NCBI GenBank assembly: GCA_022432975.1
Contig: CM039505.1
Span: 20,591,338 to 20,655,337, forward strand
DNA length: 64,000 nt
From: Begonia masoniana
Lineage: Eukaryota > Streptophyta > Magnoliopsida > Cucurbitales > Begoniaceae
Direction: 5' to 3'
Of this stretch, positions 44,816 through 56,228 are shown piece after piece. Each line of letters starts with the position of its first letter. Within the stretch, counting starts at the first letter, position 1. The position numbers were made by a program, and so were the translations under genes. The notes beneath the pieces are model-generated. The model ran no database searches. It saw only the letters and a list, made by a program, of their open reading frames with translations, and was not told the origin of the DNA.

Positions 44816-45106
44816 TCAGAAAAACGTCATTGGACAGTTCCTAGAGAGATGACCCAATTCGTTACACGCAAAGCATCGGCCAGAACCTGCCTTGCACACC
44901 CCACCATGGCACTTCTTACACGTTTGGCATTGAGGGAACTGCTTAAGCCTTCGTGCACATTTCTTACTTACCACGCTAATTAAATCCTCACCAACTCTTT
45001 TTACGCCCCTAACTGGTAGCTCCTTCTCCCCTAGCTCAAAAACTTGCACCATATCTGTAAGCTGACTAATAGGATTCTCCTCGAGTTTTCTAGGTGCTTT
45101 CGGCAT
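44816..45106 (-). CDS. Element D mini-gag with zinc knuckle, 96 codons
   Basis: The ATG at 45106-45104 (MPKAPRKLEENPIS) stands where gag starts in families A, B and C, after the same leader module. The frame carries CQTCKKCHGGVCKAGSGRCF and CNELGHLSRNC, a nucleocapsid-type zinc knuckle of the RNA-binding kind (residues about 77-91 for the CX2CX4HX4C core), and stops at TGA. The capsid domain that should precede it is absent, so the product would be little more than a nucleocapsid. A second knuckle follows at 44492-44810. Whether it is translated is unknown. Confidence 0.6.
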   Translation of the reverse strand: MPKAPRKLEENPISQLTDMVQVFELGEKELPVRGVKRVGEDLISVVSKKCARRLKQFPQCQTCKKCHGGVCKAGSGRCFACNELGHLSRNCPMTFF

Positions 45107-45116
45107 TTTCTTGTTC

Positions 45117-45182
45117 CTAGACACATTAGAGAACACACACAAAATAAACAATTTAGAATCATACTTAAACTTAAACACTTAC
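45117..45182 (-). other. Intron-like leader module, element D
   Basis: CTGTAAGTGTTTA donor-like (GT at 45182-45181) and TGTGTCTAG acceptor-like (AG at 45118-45117), 66 bases, then AACAAGAAA-ATG. Confidence 0.45.
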
Positions 45183-45256
45183 AGTCGATGGAGAGTCCTC
45201 GTGCGGCGGTGTGTTTTTGGCAAGCATTTCACAGAATTCGCTTTTAAAACTCCGTC

Positions 45257-45268
45257 TCTCTGATACTA
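45257..45268 (-). other. Primer binding site of element D
   Basis: TAGTATCAGAGA on the minus strand, a degraded tRNA-iMet complement, four bases from the LTR. Confidence 0.8.
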
Positions 45269-45272
45269 TAAC

Positions 45273-48200
45273 TGTAACGACCCCAACCCGGTTAGGGCCG
45301 TCACTGCATAACCGTAACCTACTCCTAACTTAACCCCCATAAATTTACATAGAAATTCCCTTTTTTTTTTTTTGCACTTTTAACTTTAACTGTAATTAAG
45401 GCGAAATCTCAATCGAAATTGAAATCGAAGTTCGTTTAGTAAATCGTTTAAAACAAATACTAATACAATTAAAACTTAAAACAATTAAATCAATTAAAAC
45501 TATTAACTAATTAAAGTAAAACTTAAAATAAAAGAAAAACTATCATGCTATGGCGATCAGTCGCCCAAAAAAGGGGCGACTGATCGCCCTTCGGCGATTG
45601 CAACAGGAGACCAGTCGCCTGTTGAAAATCGCCACGCTCTCTGGATTTCTCCAGAGAGCGGCGACCAGCAATCGCCTCCCAGCGATTTCCAGGCAGGGAG
45701 AGGCGATTGATCACCTCCAAGAGGCGATCAATCGCCATGCTCTCTGGAACTCATCCATAGAGCACAGCTTTTTCCTCCCCCTTTCTTTCTCCTTTCGTTT
45801 CCTCACACCCTGCATTTCACATTCACAATACAAAACACACGAAAACCTCATCTCGCTTCTCACTTAAATTTTCCTTTACCTAAACAAAAACACAACACCA
45901 ATATAACCTACAATCTTAGGAAGCCAAGAAAACGAACCGCGTGGATCGCTCTAAAACCGAGCCAATCCCTACACGTCTAAATGCTTAAAATCATCAAATA
46001 AAACCCAATCAAATCCTCAAAACAAACATCGAACATAAACATGAAATTTCCTTAAAACATCACCAAAGACATACATTATCAAATCATTCAAATAGCACTA
46101 CTTCAAACCTACATCCACTATAAATTTTCTAAATAATAAACCTAACTATACACCCTAAATCCATAATCTTTTTAACCAACAAAACTAACTCACATCTCTT
46201 CACCACAAAATAGTTCGGGGCGCACCATCGGACCATCAAGCCAAACCCAAACACACTCCGTCGCCACGAGCACAATCCGTTGACCGCCTATTCCTTGTCA
46301 TCAAGAGAAACTCTCACCTTCACACTTGTCACCTACATCATACAACATAAACATTAAGCCTAATGCTTAGCAAGGGAATGCACTATAGATGACGTATGCA
46401 ATAATGCATGACTTTTCATAAAACATGTTCATGTACTTGTTCTTATTCTTTTTCTTTTCGTTAACATGGATTAAGGTGGGGATCTTGCCAGGGAGTAGGC
46501 CAAGTGCGTGTACATAGTCCTTTCGGCCGTATTCATAGTCCATCGCGTGGATAGTGACAATAGTTTTGTTGTTATGGCCATACTTTCCCAACCCACACTT
46601 AATCGTTACCTTTCATTTACTTAAATCATGCATGGAAATATTTCATATGACTTTCGAGCAAAACATGAAGCATGAGGAATCTACGTATAACATATCATCA
46701 AAACATATCACCAAAGAATTCACAATGTACATGGTGTGACAGCCCTAGACCGAAACCGATCGGGGTCCGGGATCGGAGCCATCACTCCGGGACAGTGGAC
46801 GGAAAACGGTGACTATTTTTTTTTGAACATAAACAGAACAGACAGCGTTACTGGAACAACTTATGAAAGCCAACTAAACTTTTAAAACTTTAACGGGAAA
46901 CAGAACCGAATGACAGAAAACATGCACTGTCAATGCAAACCCTAAAAGAGCATAGCTTTACAGAGGGGAGAAACTACAGTGAGTAACAGAGTATAAATAA
47001 CAGCAGAAAAACAGGGAATGAAGTCGGAAGGCATAGGCAGAAATCTGGCGGAAAACTTAGTTTAAAACTGGGCGGAAGACTTGAATGACATCAGCCGGAA
47101 GGAACCAATGCAAAGGCAGAAGCGGAGATGACGTCAGCCGGAAGGAATAGACAGCAGCTGAGATCGGATGAGGTGATGACGTCAGCCGGAAGATGGATGG
47201 CGTCAACCGGAAGATGTGAAGACGTCATCGGCAGATACAGATAGTAAACAAAATCGGTAGAAGGTGATGACGTCATCGGAAGAGGAGATGATGTCAGACG
47301 GTAGATGCAGGCATTAAACGAAATCAGATTATGTGATGACGTCATCGGAAGATGTGATGATGTCATCGACAGATAAAGATAGTAACGTAATCGACAGAAG
47401 AAAAGCTATGATGACGTCATCAGAAGAGGAGATGACGTCGTCGGAAGATGAAGTTAAACTGAGAGACAGATGAAACCGGCAGAAGTAACTAAGACTGATG
47501 AAATCAACTGTTCACCGGTGGATGAGATAAGACAAAATGTGAACAGTGACTATCGGTGATGCATTAAACGTGATCGGAAGATGCAGTTTAAAAGGGGAAA
47601 ACTTGACAACTTTCAACAGAAAACATATAGACAGAGAGCTTAAAGAACAGAAAACATGAAAGTTTCAGATTCTCAAACCAATTCAAAACATGGTTCTCGA
47701 GCACAACAGAAGGCATACAGGTTTCAGACCTTCAAACCCAATTCTAAACACAGTTTTAAAACATGCATGGGAACATGACAGAAGTTAGAAAACCTAACAG
47801 AAGATCAAGAAAACAACTGCATGGATTATTCCAAAACCAGAGACAATCCATGCACAGATTATCAGAGAATATCCCAAACAAATTCCAGAATACTCTAGAA
47901 TACAAACTTAACTGTCAAATACAGTGGTTCCTAAAACTGAAACATCAGAACTTGTACATTGTTTCAAAATCCGAGGGACAGTACAAGACATAACATATAA
48001 TTACAGAAACTCCCAAAACAGAAGTTTTCTATAGGGCTTTTAACACAAAGACCAGAATTTCATAAAACTTTACAATATAAACTATATTTTAAAGACTTGA
48101 ACCTCATAACAGAATTATATCTAACTGCAACAACCACCCTGTGAGCTCGATCCACCATTTACATCAGATCATCATTTTAAGGAACAAGGTCCTCGGTTTC

Positions 48201-50512
48201 AGGTTCAGTACCTACATCAGAGAGTTCACCTATGAGTCTAAAACTCAGTAAGGACATAATCAGAATGCTGTGATGCAAAATGCTATGCATGCAGTTTTTC
48301 AGAAATACGGTGACAGTACAGAGCATTAAGTTACAGTGGCAGTAGAATTAAGTGGAGCTTATAGGGGAACTGGCAAACAGTGGGGAAGGGGGAGGGTGCA
48401 CTATCAGGCACATTCAGGGGATACAGTACAGTAAACAGTTCTGGGGCCAGTCCCCGTCTCGCACTTAACCTGGTACATTTCAGTCGGATTTTATCTTGTT
48501 TAGTTCAAACAGTGTACAGAAAACATTTGCATGTCTTTCAGAGAAAACGTGTATGCATGAACGGTGCTTGAACTTAAACAGGCAGACATCAGAAATAAGA
48601 CAACAGAAGGTAAATCGAAGCCAGACATTTCAGAACATAGACTATAACCTTTCTACCCAAAACAACCCGACAGAACAGGAAACCTAGTACCTCCGTGATG
48701 TAGGGCCTTACGGGCCAACCTACGGTTATGAACTTACCTGTTTTTCCTCGATGCAGTTAGCTGGAAGGTCTCGGAAATGCTCGAACCTGTTTGCTGCAAT
48801 GTAGTGAAATTAAACAAGCTGCAAATGCTAACAAATAACTTGTAGAATATTCAGCAAGCTCATTTCAACTCTTTAGGAAAACACACTAACGTATTTTCAT
48901 CCAAAACAGTGAGTTTTCACAGAAATAATAACCCTAAACCCCAGTGAAAACTCGCATTAATCTTGTCCAAAATCAATAACTTCCGTAGATGATTACCTTG
49001 GTTGAAGGAAATAGAAGAAAAACGAGAAAACAAAGTGTTGGTGCTTTGTCAAAATCGCCAGGAAGAGAGAACAAAGAGCAGTGGGAAGAAATAGATGAGA
49101 AGTGAGGGTTTCACGTAGGAGGAAGAAATTAGCTTCTTTATCAAGTCGCCAGATGTCACTCAACCATTGGCTATCTCCTACCAACCTTAATTTCTCTTCA
49201 ATTTACCCTTCCACGCATTTTAAACTTAATGTTTAGTTTAGTTAGCCTTTAGTTCAGTTCTCTCCCCATTAAATGCTCCAAAGTTTACAATAAAATAGTT
49301 ATTGTAATAATGGCAAATTAAATCCATACAATAATTCAACCGATTATTACATGGCCGAAAATGCCGGGTGTTACACATGGACATACATTATTCTTAACGA
49401 ACTTCACAAACAACTAATAACTAACATCCTAGGCTACCCAACTCAGTAGACCCTACAATCAGAAAATCATCATCAAAACAACAAAAGCCTAACGTTGACA
49501 CGATGTAGGGGCTTAAGGGCCGGAAACCTAGCACCCACTTACCTGGCATTCGTAGCAAGCCGAGCACCGTCCGAAAAGTCGTCTCCACCTAAGGCATTTC
49601 ACAAATCCATCATTAAAACCGATCCTATATAAACAATTTCCAAACTTAAACTAAACTCCTATCTAAGGCAATTTCTCCTAAACTTCTATTTTCTCCATTT
49701 AGGCATTTCATCGAGCACGTGGTGCTCACAAAATACCAAACTCCATTAATGGAGATTTTTGCAATCTTCAACAACCAAAAATCTAACCTAAATCTGTCAA
49801 TAACCATAATCTCTCATAACTATCATCAATAGTCATAACTACATCATCAAAGGGAACTAATTTAAACATCCTAACGATTTCTAACTGAAAACGTAAATTT
49901 ACTCAAACCCTAAATCAATAAAATCTAACGAATAACAACCCAAATCGACAACTAAACCCACAATATGCTAGAGTCTTACCTAGAGGGTTGAATCGTCGAA
50001 GAAAACGGAGGAGGAACTTCGTTGAACTGTTGGCGTGAGAGGAGTCGTCGCGAGAGGGAGAGAACGCCAGCGAGGGGAGGGGAGAAGCATTCTGGCATGG
50101 GAGGAGAAAAGAGAGGGGGAGGGGTATTTAGTTTTTATTAAATTTAACTTAACAAATTACCATCTTGCCCTTTGTTCAATTCTTTGCTTAATTCGTTATT
50201 TCGTCTATCAATTTGGTTTCTCCGAAACTCTCTTATTCCACAAAATATTCCAACTTATTCCTAAGTTTCTAACGAAACTCTCCGCTCGCAAAACGGACCT
50301 AATTTACTATTTTTACGACTTAAAAAACTATAAGCGAAAAACCGAAACTCAGCGTTATGCTATCAATTTGGATTTCTAAAAATTTACTTATTCTTCTAAA
50401 ATTCTTATAAATTCCTAGGGCCCTAATAAAACCTCCCGCTCTCAAATGGACTCATATTTCTTATTTACAAAAATACCTTTGGAGCGGAAACTCGAAAAAC
50501 TCGGGTGTTACA
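45273..50512 (-). repeat. 5' LTR of element D, split by family B solo LTR
   Basis: TGTAACGACCCCAACCCGGT to AAACTCGGGTGTTACA. Broken at 46734 and resumed at 49376. Palindrome cluster at 45550-45740. Confidence 0.92.
46735..49375 (-). mobile_element. Family B solo LTR, target duplication CATGG
   Basis: 2641 bases from TGTGACAGCCCTAGACC to AATGCCGGGTGTTACA. It is homologous to 26633-29152 throughout and flanked by CATGG at 46730-46734 and 49376-49380. Five TGACGTCA octamers between 47129 and 47419. A solo LTR with a perfect duplication is the normal product of recombination between the two LTRs of one insertion. Confidence 0.95.
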
Positions 50513-50517
50513 TAACA

Positions 50518-51744
50518 TTAGGCTAATAGATGAGTTTTGTGATGTAGGTGCTGAGACTGTAACAGGTGAGTTCCCCGAGTGCACTGAAGAATAGATGAAG
50601 TTGAAAGAGTATGTCTATGCCACGGTTGGGTGTTCTGATGAGGCGATTTAACTACTGTCTGTATGTGGAGTCTAATTTTCTGATGTTCTGTTGAGGAGTG
50701 TAGAGGATTTTGATGATAGTAATAGCTGAAGGATTTAGAATACTTGAGTTTCTCCTATTATGAAAATTCTGATTTGGTTTTGTTACAAATTGTTAATTTG
50801 GGATTTTTATTGGATAAGGATACAAATGTTGGTTTCAAATGGTTATTTGTTGGATTTCAGAAGTTACTTAGGGTCAGGTTGTTTTGAATGTTTTGAGTGA
50901 AATTTGCAAGTTCAACTATCGGTGAGTGAAGTCCACCGGTGGATGTTGAGTGTTTCGTCCACCGGCAGATGTTGGAGGATTGAATCATCCGACTGACATC
51001 ATCGGAAGATGTCTTCAGTAGAAGTCATCGGAAGATGTCTACAGTAGAAGTCATCGGAAGATGCCTTTAGTAGAAGCCATCGGTAGATGTCTTCGGTATA
51101 AGTCTTTAGTAGCCTTATCGTTTTGTAATCGGATGATGTAGGCAGTAGATTTGTCGTTTTGTAATCGGATGATGTAGGCAGTAGATTTGTCGTTTTGTGA
51201 ATGAAAGAAGTAGATAGTAATTTTGTCATTTTAAACGGAAGAATTATGCAGTCGATTTTATCGTTTTGTGATCGGTAGATGTGTGTAGCCGACGCGTCGT
51301 CGGCAGATGTGAGCGGATGACGTGTGAAGTCGACGTGTCGATTCTGTCTCTGCTTCTATCACTGAGTCTTTTGTTCCTACTTCTACCGCTGGCACTGTTT
51401 GGCGGTAGAAGCCTTTAGTTTCTGTTTCTGCCCCTACCGCTGACTTTGTTCAGTGGAAGATGTGTTTGACTTTTTACGAATTTTAAGTATTCCACGCTTA
51501 AGACTTCATTTCTTTTGGCCGAATTATTTCTTAATATTATAGCTGATTATTCAAACGTTGTTTCATAGTTTTGCTCAACTCTGTTCTGGTCAAATGATTT
51601 TTCCGCTGCAAAATTTTCAATGTTTACGTTGTAAAATGTCAAATTTTGTCCATTGAGTGAAGTCTTAGAATTTTCTCAAAAATCCTATAATTCGGTTCAG
51701 TATCTTGAGTAGCGAACCGGGTTCAGAAAACTCGAGGCGTTACA
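50518..51744 (+). repeat. Family C LTR, plus orientation, right part
   Basis: Continues 39420 across element D (CTTAACA / TTAGGCTAATAGATGAG). CATCGGAAGATGTCTTCAGT-type repeats at 50995-51210. Ends CTCGAGGCGTTACA. Confidence 0.85.
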
Positions 51745-52949
51745 CAGTGTTTAGGCAGGGGCATATATGTAATTAGATTATATAGTGGATAACATATTTA
51801 AGGAAAGAGTTTAATGAGGTTTAGCCGCCATTGTTTTCCACTTCCTTTTCGGTTCTCAGCTTAGCAGAGTGCTCTAAGAGGTTCTCCCTCTGATTCCTCC
51901 ATCCTAGGTAAGTTTTCTTCGTTTACCTTGTGTTTTAGTGGCGAGATAACAGATGGAGTACAATGTGTGTGTTTGAGAATAGGTTCGGGTTTTGGTGAAA
52001 AATCGAGAATCCACGATTAACAGAGTTCCAAACTAGTTTCCTTAGATTTCTGGTCGATTTAGGATTTAGTTTGGTGAAGATTTGATTAATGTTCTGTTTA
52101 TGACTTTAGGTGAGCAAACTTTTAAAGTAGCTTAAAACTGTGCATTTTTCAGGAAGCCAGGTAAGTAGAGTTTGTGTGCGCCTTCGGGCCTACATCACAG
52201 AACAGTAGGATTTATGCATGTTTTGTATGTTTTCCAGTACGTCATGCATCATGTTTGTTTTGGAAGCTTACAAAAATGAATTTACATGTAATGGCATGAT
52301 AAGGCATGAACAGAATTAATCAGATCAGCTATTAAGGGAATTAATCCGCCCCTTAATCGAGTTAAAGGATGTATGACTTTGAAAAAATTGATCCACTTCC
52401 CAATGGACAGAAGGATCAGATCAGCTATTAAGGGAACTAATCTATCCCTTAATCGAGTTAGAGGATGTATGACTTTGGAAAAAATTGATCCACTTCCCAA
52501 TGGACAAAAGGATTGGATCAGCAGAGAACGAGTATGAATTCAACTGAGTTGTGAAAGTAGAAACTGCATGAATAGGATTTATGTTTCAGCAGTTCATTTA
52601 ATTATTCCTCTACTTATTTAGCATTAAACTAATAGATGAGTTTTGTGATGTAGGTGCTGAGGTAACTACAGGTGAATTATCTGAGTTTACTGATGAATAG
52701 GCACAGTTGATGGAATGCATCCTTGCCACGACCGGGTGCACTGATGAGGCGGTTTGACTAGTGTCGTCATGTGAGGAATTTTTATGGATAAAGGTTTAGT
52801 TAACTGTGAGATCAGAATTCTGATAGCAGTGATAGTTTTAAATGTTTCGATATGCTTTTGAAGTGATTCTGATTATAAAACATGGTTGATTTTGATGGTA
52901 GTTATTTTCTGGATTTTGAGTAAGTTGTAGTTTTAAGTTGTTTTGAATG

Positions 52950-53327
52950 TGTGATGACCCGGATGTGTAAGTATGTGTACGTTGGCTGCACGAACTGGAA
53001 CCCGGATGGCGGTACGTTCGCGCGGGTGAACCGGAAGGTGACGGGTAATAAAAAGGGGGTCGTCACAATCCCACATCGCTAGGGGAAGTATGTAGAAATG
53101 AAACATATGTAAAGAGACCCTCCCAACATAGCAAGACGCATTTTGGAGCACAATTGACAACGGATCCCATAAGAACTCCGAAGTTAAAAGTGCTTCGGCG
53201 AGAGCAATCCTAGGTTGGGTGACCTTCCGGGAAGTTCTCGCCAAAACAAAGCCGTGAGAGGAGTATATTGTGCTACGGCCCAATCCCTAGAGTGGACAAT
53301 ATCTTGCTGGGAAACGGGGTCGTTACA
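52950..53327 (+). mobile_element. Cassandra solo LTR, target duplication GAATG
   Basis: 378 bases, TGTGATGACCCGGATG to GGGGTCGTTACA, flanked by GAATG at 52945-52949 and 53328-53332. The 5S-like block is kept. No internal domain or second LTR. Confidence 0.95.
53162..53242 (+). promoter_or_regulatory. 5S-derived promoter block in Cassandra solo LTR
   Basis: GGATCCCATAAGAACTCCG, GAAGTTAAAAGTGCTTCGGC, GGGTGACCTTCCGGGAAGTT. A box and C box largely conserved. Confidence 0.85.
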
Positions 53328-53439
53328 GAATGCTTGCTATCAAAGTTTATAAGTCCTCTTAGTAGTCAGGATTGCCTAATGTTGGGTGTATAATCGGTCA
53401 AATTATGCTTCTGTCTTGAGGATAGTCGTCCAAAGTTGA

Positions 53440-53830
53440 TAGGAAAAAACAGTAGTCCATTCCGTAGACGAGTGAGTTATGTAGTCTGCGTGGACGAATA
53501 AGGTATAAATAGTCAGCGTGGACGAGTGCGTTATATAGTCTGCATGGACAAATAAGGCAAAAGTAGTCTGCATGAACGAGTGCGTTAAGTAGCCTATGTG
53601 GACTAGTGAGTTAAGTAAGTTGTGTGGAAGATTAAGATAAATAAGTCACGTGGGCGAACGATTAGGTCACGTGGCTTGTGGACGATAAATTTAAGTAACT
53701 CTATGGACGTTGGGTCCGTGGATGATGAGTTCGTATAATCCCGTGGTCGATAAGGTCACGTGGACCATAGGCGACAATTTAAATGAGTCACGTGGTCTGT
53801 GGACAAAAACTCGTAGTCGTTAAATCTCTA
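53440..53830. repeat. Tandem repeat of about 36 bases (GTGGACGA units)
   Basis: Units such as GTAGTCTGCGTGGACGAATA and GTCTGCATGGACAAATAAGG repeat with drift, later units with AAGTCACGTGG. Confidence 0.7.
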
Positions 53831-54311
53831 TAGTTGCGGACGAGAACATCGTCCACAGTTGAGGTATGTTGTCATCTAAAACGATGTCGTCTAAATTAAG
53901 GCTGTCTGTAGTGACATCATCCAAGGTCGCTCGTCCAGAGTTCGTCGTCCAGAGTCGTAGACAGAATCTGTGATCAACAAACTTCTTAGTATTGTCGAAC
54001 TGTTTACAGGTGGTGTAGGGAAGCTTTAAACGATGTTGAACCTGAACTTTTGCTAGCCTGTATTCATCGTGATTCTGTTTAAATAATATGATTTTTCACT
54101 GCAAGTTTTTATGTTTTAAATAATGTCGTTTTTGGCTGTTGAGTGAAGATTAAAAAAAAATATATATTTCTTAGTCCTGTTAAGTGTTATGAGTAGCGAA
54201 CCGGGTTTTAAAAATTTGGGTCGTTACAGTAAGAGATCAGAGAAAATTAGTTAAATCGTTCAAAAGATTACTCATCAGTGCCGATCGTCGCATGGAAGTA
54301 CTCCAACAACT

Positions 54312-54371
54312 GTAAGTGTTTATGTTAACCTTAATTATTAGATATTTATGAGAGAAATTAACCTTGTCCAG
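54312..54371 (+). other. Intron-like leader module, family C
   Basis: CTGTAAGTGTTTA donor-like (GT at 54312) and CCTTGTCCAG acceptor-like (AG at 54370-54371), 60 bases; the gag ATG follows at 54384. Confidence 0.45.
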
Positions 54372-54383
54372 GAATATAGCAAA

Positions 54384-54736
54384 ATGGCTAGACGACCAGG
54401 AAGACCAAGAGTACCAAGAGAGATGCCAAATTTGAGAAGTGAGGAGGATCCTAGTTTTATTAGGGAGCTGACAGCTTTGGTACGTCAGCAGTCTGAACAA
54501 TTGGGAATACTTCTGAACTGAGATGTGCAAGGGAGTGCCAACTCGTGTTCCAACAATGAGCAATCAGGGGACAAATTCTAGAGACTACAGCTGCCCACGT
54601 TTGATGGAAAGTCATCCGATCCGGTTGTTGCTGAGGGATGGCTTAGGAAGATTGAGAGTACGTTCAGATGTACCAACATTGGAGAGAGAGACAAAGTCAC
54701 GTTGGCAACGTTCCATTTGGTTGGGGAAGCTCTACT
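54384..54736 (+). pseudogene. Family C gag N-terminal fragment
   Basis: MARRPGRPRVPREMPN from ATG 54384, TGA at 54519-54521 and a TAG further on. Then, in the same frame from 54600, FDGKSSDPVVAEGWLRKIES and GERDKVTLATFHLVGEA, the start of the capsid domain. Cut at about 54737 where family A LTR sequence begins. A degraded primer site (ATCAGAG at about 54236-54242) and the LTR end at 54228 precede it. Confidence 0.8.
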
Positions 54737-55747
54737 ACGAGAACTTACCTCGTGTCCAAAGCAGCTCAAGCTCCGTCCACGAGCGCTGTTCACCTAGGCA
54801 ATTTACAAGGATTTGACGTTAAAACGAGTTTAATTTAATAAACGTCCAAATTGTCAAAACCTTAACTAAAGAACTTCCTAAAATCTTTAATCACATTCAT
54901 CGAGCTATTTCATCGAGCAAATACACGCTCGACACCTCAATTCACACTTTACGAGTTACCTGAAAATCCCTAATTTTTAACCTTTTCACAAATTGATTTA
55001 ACTTCGTCCAATAACGTCAAATACATGCAATATATACTTAATCACGGCTAACCTATTAATTACGAACCCTAATTCGCGGTTTAAATCGAAACCCTAAACG
55101 AACCTAATTGTTTAAAACTCCGAAATCATCAAAATAAACGTTCTAAAACTATAGATCCATACCTAGAACGTCGATTAGAGGAGAAAACGTGAAGAAAAAT
55201 GAAGCGAACGGAGGTCGGATCGGAGAGATTAGTCGCGGGCAGGGAGGAGAAGTCGAGGGTTTGCTTCTCTGGAGAACGATTTTCAAATGAAAATCATTAA
55301 GGCATTTTGCCTTTAAGTAATGTTAAGCAATTAATAATTAATTAAATGCTAAATGACGATTTTGCCCTTCCATAGTTTTTATATTCGTTTCGTCATTCGG
55401 TTCGTTAATCGTCTAACTATTCGGTTTCATCCAAACTCCTTACTTCACCCATAAGTCCAACTTAATATCTAGGATTTACTAAAACTGTCCGTTTGCCATT
55501 TGGACCTCGTTTGCTATTTTTACGAGAACGTCTTTTACATTACGAGAAATGTATTTACTCGGAATATAACGTTTAATCTCCGAAAATTCCCATAATTTCC
55601 TTAAAATTCCTATTAATCGTTAGGCTATAATGATGCTTTCCTTTCGTGAAACGGACCTGATTTGACATATTTACCAAAAATGCCATTATATAATAAAATA
55701 ATAATATAATATATTAAATCTGAAATCCGTACTAGCCGGGTATTACA
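54737..55747 (-). repeat. 3' LTR of family A element, truncated
   Basis: Matches about 61967-62976. The high end is CTAGCCGGGTATTACA. At the low end the sequence ACGA is shared by the family C gag fragment and the family A LTR, a possible microhomology join. Confidence 0.9.
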
Positions 55748-55787
55748 TTCCACCCACCTTATTTAGAATTTTGTCCACAAAATTAAA

Positions 55788-56195
55788 TTATACAAACAAA
55801 TCAGGATACTTAGCCATCATATCCTGCTGTCGTTCCCACGTCGCTTCTTCCACCTCATGATTCCGCCATAGAACTTTAACTAGCGGAATTTCTTTGTTGC
55901 GCAAAATCTTGATGGAAGTCTCCAAAATACGTACCGGCCTCACCTCATAGCTCAAGGTAGGCTGTACCTCGATCTCTGTAGCCTCCACGATATGCGACGG
56001 ATCGCGCAAACATTTCCGAAGAATAGATACATGAAATACGTCGTGGATACCCTCCATAGAAGTTGGAAGCTGTAGTCTGTATGCCAACTTCCCGATCCTC
56101 TTCAGAATAGGAAAGGGCCCCACATAACGAGGGTTTAACTTGCCCCTCCTTCCAAATCTCGCAACGCCTTTGAACGGAGAAACTTTAAGATACAC
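55788..56195 (-). pseudogene. Family A integrase GPY domain and chromodomain-like tail
   Basis: 135 codons. YLKVSPFKGVARFGRRGKLN, VGPFPILKRIGKLAYRLQLP, HDVFHVSILRKCLRDPSHIV, then VRILETSIKILRNKEIPLVK and LWRNHEVEEATWERQQDM, ending KYPDLFV. The VLW/WE pattern matches the Tekay-type chromodomain, known to steer integration to heterochromatin. Confidence 0.92.
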
Positions 56196-56228
56196 CTCCT
56201 CACCTTCTTCGAACTCTAGCTCTCTCCT

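Larger units (their letters stand above)
39421..50512 (-). mobile_element. Full-length LTR element D, nearly non-coding, target duplication TAACA
   Basis: Left LTR 39421-42010 (2590 bases). Right LTR 45273-50512, which without its nested solo LTR and duplicated target is 2594 bases. TAACA is duplicated at 39416-39420 and 50513-50517. Primer complement at 45257-45268 sets minus orientation. The internal region (42011-45272) is 3262 bases and keeps only gag-type zinc knuckles near the 5' end. It must depend on another element for RT and integrase (inference). Confidence 0.93.
51745..54228 (+). repeat. Second family C LTR in tandem, with Cassandra solo LTR
   Basis: Begins within three bases of the previous LTR end, aligns with 38240-39420 and 50518-51744 in order, and ends TTGGGTCGTTACA at 54228. 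97-base repeats at 52318-52515; TGGACGA-type repeats of about 36 bases at 53440-53830. Its start is not marked by a clear terminus. Confidence 0.8.
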
